Position numbers and translations under genes: made by a program. The notes under the pieces are model-generated. The model was not told the DNA's origin and did no database searches. It saw nothing but the letters and a program-made list of their open reading frames with translations. 64,000 bases of DNA from Micractinium sp. NFX-FRZ (Eukaryota; Chlorophyta; Trebouxiophyceae; Chlorellales; Chlorellaceae). The stretch covers positions 248,001-312,000 of the forward strand of contig JAPTJF010000013.1 of the NCBI GenBank assembly GCA_029339195.1, in the 5' to 3' direction. Below, in pieces: positions 44,571-55,662 of this stretch; the stretch's first letter is position 1, and each line of letters opens with the position of its first letter.

Positions 44571-47500
44571 TCACTCCGCCTTCACCTCGGCCTGCTCCTT
44601 CTGTTGCCCGCCCCCCAGGGCCACCACTGCCTCTGACACCTGCTTCTGAAGCTCCTGCAGGCTGAGCTCTGCCGCCTGTAGCGCCACGCGTGCCCTGCAC
44701 AAGGACAGGAAATCATGGTGGCGCCCATCAACACACTTTATTTCGGCAGGCTCCGGGTCTGCTGCCTGCTGCACGGCACGTGCATCCCAACATTACTAAT
44801 GTCCCCAGGGGTTCACTCATCAATGTCTGCGCATGCCGGTCTTTGAACGGCCACGCACAGTTTGCAACACGCAGCGCTCGCACGCCTACAAGTTACACAT
44901 CTGAGAAAGCAACATGAGCCACTCACTTGGAAGCATCCATGTCGGTCTGCGAGCGCGTGGAAGCCAACTGCTGCAGCTGCTGCTTGGTCTGTGCCAGCTC
45001 CAGAACAGCCCGCTCGTGAAGATCCTGAGCCTTCTGCTTGTCCGCCACGGCTGCAGCGGGCGACATGGCAGGTGGTGGGGACATCAGAAGGAGAAGAGAC
45101 AATCGTGCGCGCAAAATCCTGAGCCTTGGCATGTCGCACCTTTTACAAGGTGGAAGCGCAGGGGGATGGGTAGGCAGGACACGAAATAATCAAGGCAACA
45201 GAAGCTGCCAACACTTGGGAAGGGTTGGTCCGCACACAGGCACCACAGAGGGATAGATCCTGCTAACAGCCCTGTGCAACCCAGCATGCGCCTTTTCCTT
45301 TTCTGTTGCCCTCTCGAAGCATAAGGCAGCTTGTATCGTTGAAAAACTCAAATCTGACACATCACAACGTCCCAGGTTTGACCCTACACTCACCATCCGC
45401 CTTCTCCTTCTCTGCCGCCTTCTGTGCATCCTCGGCTGCGCGCTTTGCCGCATCTAGTGCCGCCTGCATACACCCACCAATAAGCTTGCTGTAAACAAAG
45501 GTGCATGTTTGGGCTGCCAGCACGACTGGTCAACATTGGCAGCGGCAGCAGCAGACCCAGCAGCAGATTAGAAAGCGATTCAAGCATGCTGGCTGAAATA
45601 GCCAGCTCAACAGCCCAAAACAAGCGGGCTGCAGGGGGGGGACATTGGCAGCCATCACCAAGCGCAAAGAATGCACCCAAGCATGGTAAATGCTACAGCA
45701 GCTCTGCATAGTGACAAAAGATAGGCAATGCACGCCGCCTCACCAGGCGCTGCTGCAAAACGGGCACGTTGATAGCTGCACCATTGATGATGACCACGCC
45801 GCTGTCGCTCGTCACCGCACCGCCACTGCCCTCGCCAGCGTCGCTGCCGGCAGCAGGGGCGGGCGGCACAGCAGGAGGCACGACCACGCCGGCATGCTCG
45901 AGGTAGCTGCAAACACAGGAGCAACATGTTGGAAAGGAAGTCAGCATGTCAAGGAGAAGGCAGCCCTGCAGTTGCCCTCAGCTTATCTGCCGAGCAGGCA
46001 ACCGCCAGCCCCGTAGGACACCGGCCGCCTGCAGGGTGTACTGGCAACAGCAGCACAGCACGTTCCAGGCGGGTGCACGCCCGCAGGGAGGGGAGGGGAC
46101 TGGGGCAGAAGAGGGGATGTGCACGGGGGAAGGGGGGGGCGCGCAGCGTGAGTGGTCTCGAGGTGCCTGCAGTTGTTGTTGTTTAAAGAGAGACACCTGA
46201 ACTTTCCGCGCTTGGTAACTCCGTCCACAAGCGCCTGCACTCCCTTCCCTGCACCACCAAACAGAAGAAGGAAAAGGGACGTCAGGCGTAAGCATAGAAC
46301 CGCCAGGGAAAGGGCTTGCCAGGGCCTTTTGGTCCGGGCTGCTTCGGGCCGCTTCGCAATGCGTCATCAGGAATCAGGTGGGGCATGCCATCCTGGCAAG
46401 ACAAGCACGCTTCTAGTTCGCACACAGGAGCACAATTCTTGCTGCAAACCCTAAGCCCTTTGACGCACTTGAGTTTGTGTCGGAGACCATGTATGCAATC
46501 TCCTCCAGGTCCTCGTCAGCCAGGTATCCAGCCAGGTCGCGGTCATAGAAGCGGCAGGAGGTCAGCACGTTCTCAACATACCCAGCAGGCGCTGCTGCTG
46601 CCTCGGTTGCCGCTGCTGCGCCGCCTGCACGGCGCAGGGGAGCAAAAAGAACGGGGGACTTGAACTGGTTGGTCAAATGGGGGGTTAATGAATGGTTGGT
46701 GAAAGCCAACTCTTTTGATGTGACGCAAGCTATGCACTGTTGGGACATCTTTTGAACTGCTTAGCAGCTCAGCAACTCCTCACCACACAGAGCAGCCCTG
46801 CAATCCTTCCCTTCCCTCATTCCCTACCTGCCGCCGCTGCCTCCGTCTTCTGCCGCTTAGCATCGGCCCCCTCGCCGCCCGCCGGCGCCTCTGCATCAGC
46901 CATCTCCGCATCCCCCTCCTTCTCTTTCTCTCCAGTGGCAGCAGCAGATGGCTCGGCAGACATGTCCCGCTCCCGCTTCTTGCTGGCGCTGCTGGGCCCC
47001 TTGCCGTCCTTGTCGTCCCGCCGGCTACCGGTGCGCTTGACTGACTTGGAGGGCTCAATGGTGCCCAGGGCACGTAGGATGGCACGGCCAAAGCGCTGCT
47101 GCAGCATCTCCTGGAACAGCTCGGCAAACATGGTCACCTCAAAGCCGTGCTCCCTGCAGAAACAGAATGCAGGAAAACAGAGGTGGTGATGCAGCATGAG
47201 TCACACAGGCCAGCAAACATGGTCACTGCAAGCCATGCTCCCTGCAGGCAGACAAACTGCAAACAATGGGGACTCGAGGTAGGTGCAACAACCTCCGTAG
47301 TACCTCTGCAAGCATTGTCGCATCAAATCAAATTCGGCTCATAACCCGACTAAGCTTGACTGCATGAATAGTTGCACAGCCTAATTGTCTGAACCTCACC
47401 CATAGTCATCATCGTCATAATCCAGCAGCGCGTCCAAGCTGGGGTTGCTCAGCAGGGAGCGCCCCTTCTTGTCTGCAGCCTCGCCCGCTGCCTGCACACA

Positions 47501-50500
47501 AAACGCGGCACAGCAAGTACATCCGCTCAGGTGTTGGAGTTCCACAGCTAAGCAAGCAAGCCAAAGCAGGCATTGCAGGACACGGGTAGCTGAGCTGACA
47601 CAAGGCAGAACCCACACCCTGTGTGCAGCGCATTTGCTCATTTGGTTCACTTGGTGAAGCCCCAGCACTTCCAACAGACCCGCCCCGCAAGTACACAACT
47701 AAGCCATAGTGCAGGAATCTGCCCACCTGCAGCACCAGCTTGTCGGTGGGCGGCGGGTCCTGCAGCAGCTTCTCGGCGCTGCGCACAGCAGACCGCGCCT
47801 CACGGAACGCCTTGTCCTTGTCCCGCACCTGCACAAAAGCACAACATCACAAGAGGCGAACTCAGTAATTGCATCCATCCCAAGACGTGCTGCTGTTGCC
47901 AGGGTGTGCTGAACTTTCTGTGCACCCTGGAGCACCCACCTGCTCCTTCTGTGCTCCAAGTGTTGATTTGGCCTCCTGCAAAAGTATGGAAGTACATACC
48001 ACCCGACGAGCAAACATGCAACCGACACGAGGGTTGAGCCCTGTCACAACTTGCCTTCTCCTTCTGTGCTTCAAGCGCCGCCTTGGCCTCCTCCGAAGCC
48101 CGGAAGTCGGCGTCCTCTGCAGCCCGCTTCGTGCGGTGCTCCTGGATCCACTCCTGCACAGCAAAGGCAAGCAGCAGGGCGGGGCGAGTTCAAGACAACA
48201 TGAGAGAACACACATAAATATGCACAAACATTGCCACACCATTTCAACTGGGTTCTAGGATTGTGTGCGTGTAAGCTGCTCACTGACCTGCAGGCGGTCC
48301 ACCAGTTCCTTCTTGCCCTTCAGCGGGTTCCACTTGGTGTCCAGCCCACGCTTGGTCAGCTCCTCCTGCGGGCAGGCAGTCGGGCCAAAGGCAGTGAGCA
48401 AGCAGAGTCAACTAAATGACACCCGAACTACAAGTCCATTCACACTGGCAGTGTGTCCTGCAACATGCATGCAGTAGCAGGGTGTCCTGCAAATGCATAC
48501 TGTAGGAGTCCGTGCTGGTTTGCTACAGCACATCCAGCCATTCTCACCTGCAGCTGCTGAACGTTCATGTTGGGCGGGTCCAGGCCCTCAAAATCCAGCC
48601 CGCCGCCATCCTTGTTACCGGCTGCAGCCTTCTCAGCAGCCGCCTTGGCCGCTTCCTCGAGCTCCTTCAGCCTTGCCTCCGCCTGGGCCAGCTCCTGCTT
48701 TGCGCGCTCCTCGGTCTCGTTTGCAGACTTGGCTTTCTGCAGCATGCCAATGTGGGGATGCAAATCACACCAATAAGGGAGCGGAGTTCAGTGCATCCTG
48801 TGTGTGCAGATGATGCGTTGCACGCTCGTCGGTGTTCAATGCAGACTTTGCAAATGCAGGGGCAGAATCTGCACCAAGGCAGACAAGCAGAGGGAAGTCC
48901 ACGTGTACAATGCATGTAGTGTTCCTAAGAAGCTGCAAATCGTGCACACAACGTCACACCGGCAGCTGACCCGCGCATGTATCCCACAAACCCCCTGATT
49001 CCAGCCAACCCGCACACACGCAGCCGTGCATGTGCCTCCTTGTCACGAGTGGCCAGGCCTCTTCACTCCCCACATTGACTCCTCCACCCGTTGCGCTCAT
49101 CAGCCCACCTACACACCTGCAGCTGCGCCTCCGCCTCCTCATCGTGCGTGGCCAGGCTCCACGCGTCCACCAGGAAGACCACCGTGTGCTCAGTGCGCCC
49201 CGCCACCCCTTTGCTGCTGCTCTCGGGCCGGCGGTACACGTACTCGCAAAACGGCGCCCACTGCAGCATGGGAGGGAAGGGCAGACAGGTCAAGCATGCC
49301 GCCAAACCGAAGCTTCCATGCTTGGCATGCTTGACACTACGCCATCCTTCTCATCTGAGCAAGGAGACATTCCTTATCGTATGCACCTCGGTAGTCCAAT
49401 TGTCGCACTGAGGTTGCGCATCGCAAGCAGTCAGGAACTCACTAGTGCTTCAAGGCACATGAAACCCTCCAAGTAAATGGTGCACCCTGACGGGTCTAGG
49501 CCAACTGAACAACCATTATGCCTGGATTGCACCAGCAGAGACACCAAACGCACCTGTGTGCACCCCGAGAGGTCCAGGCCGGTGGCCGCCTTGAAATGCC
49601 GCATTGCGGTGCGGCTGAGCGCGGTGGGGTCGCGGGCGGGGTGGCCGCCGTCCTGCGGGTCCCAGCCGCCGCCCACCATGCCATACTCGCGCTTGTCTGC
49701 AAACGGCGCAAGGCAAAGCAGTGCGTGAACACATGAGCATGCCATTGTTGCACTGCTCAACTTGCAGCAGCTGTCCCGCTAAGCATCATGTACCGAAGGA
49801 GTGTTGTATCTGTCGTGCAGTGGTGCACCATGCAGTAAGATTACACCTCTGTTTAAATAGGCCAAGCCCTGCCCAGCAGCCAGCTCACCGTGCTTGATGA
49901 GCACAAAGTTGAGCTTCTTGGCAGGGTTGTGCCACATCTTGCTCTCCTTCTCCCCAGCCTGCACAAAAACCGTCGCAGCAGCACAATGACGGTTTAAAAT
50001 ACAAATTTGAGCTTTTGGCCAGGGTACTGCCCCACACCTTGGTGGCCTCATCGTCCCAGCCCAGGTTGCACAGCTGGGCTTCGCAGCCTGGTACTGGACA
50101 GCTGACTGCAAGCTGCGTCCGCTTCATTGCCAGGGTGTGTCATCAGCCATGAACCCTAACAGCTGGAAAAAGGCATGAACATCCTTGCAGCAACCAAGTA
50201 CCCGTAAGCAAAAGGCGCTTCATTGCACGCACCTGCAGGTGCAGCGGGTCCACGCCGCCCACGAGCACCACCTTCGCAGACCACAGGCGCCCCGAGGCCA
50301 CATCTTCCTCACTCAAACCAGCAGTGCTGTTGCCAGCAGCGGGCATTGCCTTGGCAGCTGGGCTCTTCTTGGCGGAGTCTGTATCCTTGAAATCAAAACT
50401 GCGGTGCATTGATTTGAGGGGACAAGGACAAGCAAAGGAGAGTTTCAATAGAGTAGCTTACAATTAACAGCAAGTGGCAACTGTTTAACACACTACCTTA

Positions 50501-53469
50501 CAGGGCAGATGGGGAGGACTTGTAGACAAAGGCCTGCCCCCCCCACCTGATGGGCCGGTCAATGGGGTAAGGGTTGGTCTCGGGGCACGACTGCTGCCAC
50601 GTGGGGCGGACCTGCAGAACAAGTCAGCATGCCCTGTTCAGCAGGTGCCCAGATCACCATGAACGTTTTACAGCTGGCCCGCAGTGGATATACATCCAAA
50701 ATGAGGAGGACGCAGGAAGCAAGCATGCCCTAATGTATGAGCTCCGAATAATCTTTGACGCCGTCCCTCCCTGGCTGTCCCTATCTAACAATCAAACAAG
50801 CTGTGCCCTCCTCCTTACCTTGACAAAGTCAGAGGGCAGGTACAGGTCCTTGTACCGCTTGCTCAGCGTGGCGACAGCACGCTCACCCTCGTACGTGGGC
50901 CACTTGGGGGGCGAGCAGGCGTAGCGGCGGGTGGGGGACCTGCAGTCACAGAAGGGGCAGAGGGGGCAGCCGCAGAGGACATGTTTGTGGGTTGGCCCGC
51001 GACATGCACTTGCAGGGAGAACAGTAACAAGTTTTTGATGAATTTCAAGTAAGTCTATCCTGCGCTGGAAGCACCATGCTGCCAACCTTGGTACAGTGCC
51101 GCTCCTACACACTCCTTGGCCCCCCCACCTGCTGCGGCTGCGCGAGCGCTCCTTTCGCCGGTGGCTCTCCCGCTCCCGCCGCTCCCGCTCGCGCGCTTCA
51201 CGTGCTGCGTTGCGCGCCTCCCGCGCCTGCCGCTGCTCCTCCTCCTCCTTCTCAAAATCAAAGCCTAAGCCCGAACCGGGCTTGATGATTGTGGCCTCCA
51301 CGGGTGCGGAGATGCCCTGCTGGTTGCGCCCCAGGCCAGTGCCTGCACAGGGAAAGCATGCGGAGGAGGCATCAACACCAGGACCAAACAAGCAATGTGC
51401 AGGATGCAAATTGATGCATACTTTGGATCAAGGTTATTGACGGCAAGCTCAGGCCTGGCAGTGACCACAGCGCTGCAGGAAGCTACGAGAAGGCAGCTTG
51501 CAGAGGCCACTGCGGACAGGTGCACATTAGCGCTGAAGCTGCCAGTGCCGCTTGCTGCTGCTAAAAGGCATATGTGGCAAGTCGGGTGGCTATACAGCGG
51601 TACATAGCTGGAAGCTTGCTCACCTGTGGTGCCAAAACCCATTTTAGCCAGCAGCTTGGCCCCCGGGTTGCTGGCAACGTCCATCCCCAACTGCTGCACC
51701 GTCTGCTGGCAGTGGGCAGCAAAATGGCAGCGGGCCAGGCAGGGTGGTCAAGCCCGGGACGGTACAACGTGGCCAACCGGCATCCTTCAGGCAGCTGGGG
51801 CACAGCTTGGCTGGCTCAGGTCGAGTTGTTGCTGCTTCATTGCCCACGCATGTCATGCACAGCAGGCGAGCGCACATGCGCAGGCAGGCGAGAGGCCCCC
51901 CGGCTTGCTGCCTGCTGTGATGCTCCCGTCTCCTCTTGCCACAATTCTCAGGCATCCCCACGAGGTCACTTCATTCCTCCCCACCTGCTCCGCCTTCTTC
52001 CTCATCTCCTCGTCCAACCCGGCAGTGCCCTTGGCAATCAGCGCCCGCTTCTCCGCAAGCCCGGCAGCCACCTGCGACTGCGTGGTGGCTGCGGCGCCCG
52101 ACAGGGCAGTCTCAACACTGGCCATGGCCACTTCACTCTTGTAGGCTGCCATGGGAGGGGCCATGCTGTTGTACGTCTTCTTGGCGGCCTCCTCGCGCAG
52201 CTTACGCCGCTCCTCCTCTGCAGGAGGGAAGGAAGATCACGCAGGAGAGCATTGATCGTGAATGAGACAGGAGGAAGGTACTGGGTGAAACAGCACATGG
52301 TTGGAGGGCCCACGCATTCGTGCACAGTGTGTGGCAGCATGCATAGGTTGCGAAAGCCAGGGCGCTCAACGACACGTCGCCGGGAGCAATCGTGGGAGGC
52401 ATGCCGTGGGTGGCAAGCCTGGCCTCCAGCCCAGCAGAAACAGCAGCAACAGCAGTGGCACACAGGGAAAAAAACAGTAATCTGCGCACCCGTCATATGC
52501 CTGCTGGGCATCTGGCGGGATGGCCCGTGACCCCCTGCTGACGCCGCGGCGTAGCTTGCCCGCTGCGCCGCTGCGGCTGCCGCGGCTGCGGCCGCGGCCT
52601 GAGCTGCGGCTGCAGCGGCTGCTGACTCCAACTGCAGCCGGGTGATTCGCCACTTGTAGCTTCCCTCAGCATTGGGCACCCCCTCAGCCACCACCTTTTC
52701 GCCCACCTGCACAAGACAAAATGAATGGGCACGAGCAAGCAAGCAGGTCAGGAACAAGGCACACGCAGCTGTGGTGCAGTGTGATGCGCACAGCACAGGC
52801 TGGCACGGTGATTTGATGACAGGCCAGGGCTGGACAATGCACGCTGTAATGCAAAACGTGCACTCCACATCACTCCCGACACAATCCGGCGCCGCAAGTC
52901 GCCTCGCTTCTTCCCTCCACTCGCCCCAGCCTCCCTCGCCCGGTGCTTACACTGGGCACATTGCCAATCACCACAGCGTTGATGTAATACGCATCGCCAT
53001 CCACAACTCCGTAATTGGGAGGGATGATCTGCGTGACCGTGCCTGTCCAGGTGCGCACGCCACCCAGCGCCGCTCCTGGCGGCGTGGCCGCACCAGCTGC
53101 TTGGCCAGGGTAGTACGAAGCAGCGCCGGGCGGGGCGCCCGCCTGCTGCTCAGACTGCTGCGTGCCCTGCTGTGCCGCCGCCGCAGCAGCCGCCTGCTGC
53201 TGATAGTAAGCCTGGTATGCTGCGGCAGCACTGGCCGACAGCGCTTCAGCGGTAGCGGCGGCGCTGCCCGGCGCAGCGTAGAACTGCTGCTGAGCGCCTT
53301 GCTGTTGTTGTTGCTGCTGCTGCTGCGCCGCCTGGGCTGCCAGAGCAGCGGCGTAGGCCGCAGCCGCGCCCACAGGCTGAGCCAAGCCCCACGGCTGCTG
53401 CTGCGCGCCGCCCTGCTGCGGCTGGGCAGCAGCGTCTTGCTGCTGCTGCCCCCAGGGCTGCTGGTACAT
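44571..53469 (-). CDS. CCAR1/DBC1-like nuclear protein with S1-like, G-patch, DBC1, SAP and EF-hand-like regions
   Basis: Transcription and splicing co-regulator family. Twenty-five in-phase exons from 53469 to 44571 (1218 residues); key ones are 53469-52951, 52706-52490, 51702-51624 with 51342-51129, 49696-49554, 49260-49117, 48365-48288, 47975-47940 and 46248-46197. Seen in order: Gln/Ala-rich start; S1-like domain (TGTVTQIIPPNYGVVDGD, then VGEKVVAE), about 145-205; Ala run; G-patch-like LLAKMGFGTTGTGLGRNQQG, about 335-360, then GLGFDFE; Arg/Ser-rich stretch; PPKWPTYEGE with LYLPSDFVK; inactive-Nudix DBC1 region with GMVGGGWDP, GLDLSGCTQWAPFCEYVYRRP and VVFLVDAW; coiled coil; SAP (ELTKRGLDTKWNPLKGKKELVDRL); coiled coils; EF-hand-like FYDRDLAGYLADEDLEEI then RGKFRYLEHAG; C-terminal coiled coil. 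One intron has a GC donor (48055/48054). Exon 50112-50038 is the least certain. Confidence 0.88.
45109..45140 (-). repeat. Exon echo in CCAR-like intron
   Basis: AATCCTGAGCCTT-GCATGTC resembles the 5' part of the exon at 45017-45048, placed about 90 bases upstream of it in gene sense. Confidence 0.55.
47212..47250 (-). repeat. Exon echo upstream of CCAR-like exon 47153-46828
   Basis: Copy of the acceptor and start of that exon (47123-47162), about 33 of 38 bases; AGCAAACATGGTCAC, GCTCCCTGCAG and the spacing are shared. Confidence 0.9.
47940..47975 (-). repeat. Duplicated 36-base exon that appears functional
   Basis: EAKSTLGAQKEQ, a near copy of EAKAALEAQKEK at the end of the preceding exon (48055-48090). 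Both edges are good splice sites (TTTTGCAG acceptor, CAG|GTGGGT donor) and both are phase 0, so it adds 12 coiled-coil residues without changing the frame. Confidence 0.75.
48816..48860 (-). repeat. Exon echo upstream of CCAR-like exon 48736-48548
   Basis: Copy of the acceptor and start of that exon (48698-48742), about 34 of 45 bases by eye, with GCAGACTT and CTCGTCGGTGTT-like stretches kept. Confidence 0.7.
50001..50041 (-). repeat. Exon echo upstream of CCAR-like exon 49958-49889
   Basis: ACAAATTTGAGCTT then AGGGTA-TGCCCCACACCTTG repeats 49903-49941 with small gaps. In gene sense it begins at the donor of the preceding exon and reads KVWGSTLAKSSN against KMWHNPAKKLN. Confidence 0.75.
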
Positions 53470-53732
53470 GGTTACGAGCTCCAGGCACGCCTCGGGGTTT
53501 CTGTGATGGTGTTTCGGAGGCGATCAGTGATGGCGCCCTGCTGCGCCCTAGCTTCTGCCCAAGCCTAAGGTTGGGCCTCGAAATTAGCCGATCGGAGCGC
53601 TGGGATTGTTTGTCCGGCTGGCACTTCACGCATAGCGCGACAAACTTCCGACCGCTCAGGCGGCCGCTGCTAATTCCAGACACTGGACTTTACACTAAAT
53701 ATACTGGCAGCGCTCCATTAAAGACGCCGAAA
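53470..53732. promoter_or_regulatory. Divergent promoter region of CCAR-like and SDF2-like genes
   Basis: 263-base spacer between two start codons. A TATA-like AAATATAC lies at 53696-53703, about 30 bases before the SDF2-like ATG. Sharing of control between the genes is inference. Confidence 0.35.
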
Positions 53733-55174
53733 ATGGCGGGGCGCCGAGCTCTCCTTGCACTGCTGGGCTGCCTGCTGCTGGCGGCGGCCTGGCAGGCGAG
53801 GGCAGATGACGAGGAGCACGAAGACGATGGGCCGGTGCTGGTGAGCGCTTGCGCCAAACGCCGATTGTATGCAGCTTGTGGGGCTTCAGAGGGGTCGTGC
53901 AGTGCATCGCAAGCCGTGAGGAATGACACAGGGGGGCAGGCAGCGCGAGGTCAAGCGGGCAGCGACCGCTGGAAGAGTGTGTCCAGTGCCGCCGCCACTG
54001 TCGCGCGCCGCCACCCGCACCCTGTACTGCCGCCCGCCGGCCTCCCCGCCGGCCTTGTTGTTGGCAGCCTGTACCCGGTGTTTTCCTAAGCCAAGCCCTT
54101 CCACCTCATCACCTGCCAATTCGCACAGGTGACGTGTGGCAGCGTGATCAAGCTGGAGGCGGGGCAGACCAAGCACGTGCTGCACAGCCACGAGGTCAGC
54201 TACGGCTACGGGCGAGGCAGCGGCCAGCAGTCCGTGACTGGATACCCAGAGAAGGACCAGGCTGGCAGCATGTGGATTGTGCGCGTAGCCGACGTGAGTT
54301 TCAGTTGTAGGCTCTTTGCTGTGCGGCTGTGCTCGCCAAGTGGTGGTTGAGCTGCGATATCCCTGCCGGTGCACCTACCGCTGCCCTGTGTCTGCGTCTG
54401 CTGCTACCTGTGACGGCCTGGTGCCCTAACTGCGAACCTGCTCCAGGGACTTGCGGCCCGCGCTGGCTGCACTGCAATGCCTGTCTCAACTTCCCTCGCT
54501 GCTGCCTGCTTTCCAGTATTGCAGTGCCCCCAGGGTTCTCCCATCAAGAAGGGCAAGGAGATCCGCCTGCAGCACGTCACCACGCGCCGCTGGCTGCACA
54601 GCCACATGTTTGCCTCGCCGCTGTCCAACAACCAGGAGGTGGGTGCGCCAGGCATTTGTTCTAGGCAAGGCACTTGTTTGCAGGGAGAAGGCAGTTGGGT
54701 GCAGGGCAGGCAGTGGGGCCGGCAAAGGCTGTCGCTGCTGGACCACGCCATGGTTGGCACAACGAGCCCATCTGCAGAGCCCTGCCTGGCAGTTGTGGGG
54801 CAGCAGTTGCAAGTGGCAACGCCATGAGCGCCAGAACTTGGCCCCACCCTCGCTTGACCGCTGATCTGCCCCCTGCCTGCCCTTTGGCACTCTTCACCAT
54901 ACCCCTGCAGGTCAGCTGCTTTGGCGACGACAGCAGCAGCGACTCTGGCGACCTCTGGAAGGTGGACTGGGAGGGCGGCGACAAGCACTGGCTGCGGGAC
55001 GCTGCCGTGCGCATCGTGCACAAGGACACGGGTGCTTTCCTGAGCAACCACAATGTGCGCTACCAGCGCCCCATCCCAGGGCACACCGAGGTGTTTGCTG
55101 TCAAGAACCGGGGGGGGCACTCGGTGTGGCGGGCAACCGAGGGCGTGTACTTCCCAGCGCGGACCGAGGCGTGA
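53733..55174 (+). CDS. SDF2-like: SDF2-like ER lumen protein with MIR domains
   Basis: SDF2 works with ERdj3/BiP in ER quality control; in plants it supports folding of surface receptors. Four phase-0 exons: 53733-53840, 54129-54293, 54525-54638, 54911-55174 (216 residues). Seen: signal peptide (basic start, then ALLALLGCLLLAAAWQARA), VTCGSVIKLEAG, KHVLHSHEVSYGYGRGSGQQSVTG, then CPQGSPIKKG, IRLQHVTTRRWLHSH, NNQEVSCFGDD and VRIVHKDTGAFLSNH, three MIR repeats in SDF2 order. It ends RTEA, so no KDEL/HDEL retrieval signal is visible. Length matches the family. Confidence 0.94.
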
Positions 55175-55662
55175 CACCCTGACGGCGCCGGCGCCACTAA
55201 CTCTTTCATCTTGGCACTGATTTCATTCAGGAACACCCTCGTGCCCTGCGCGATGTCTGTAAAGAAACCACACGAGCGGGGTGCAGTGCTGGCTGGGGGG
55301 CGGAAAGCTGCGGACAGGGTGGGCTGGACTTGGGGGCTTCAAGCGGATAGAAGGCAGCACTTCGTGCATTTGTGGCTTGACCAGGTTGACCCTCTGGCAG
55401 TTGAGGCCCCAACCACCACCACTTAGCTGCACTATCGGGCATCCACACCGTGCGCTGGCAGTCGGGCGGCGCCAGTCGGGCGGCCATGCAGTTTGTGAAC
55501 AGTATCGCAGTTTCGGTCTTTCCTGCGTCTTTGATCGGACGTCAAAAGGCTTTGGACCATCCATTGGCAGCGCCGGGCGAGAAGAGGGAGCACACGATCC
55601 AGTGACTGAGGCCCGACCAGGACTCTGTGCCCTGGCGCGAAGCTCTGCAAGACAGCACGGCC
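55175..55662. other. Intergenic between SDF2-like and TSG101-like genes
   Basis: Holds TGTAA at 55258 and the presumed TSG101-like promoter. No gene seen. Confidence 0.6.
55258..55262 (+). terminator. Candidate polyadenylation signal TGTAA of the SDF2-like gene
   Basis: TGTAA 84 bases past the stop at 55174. Confidence 0.45.
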
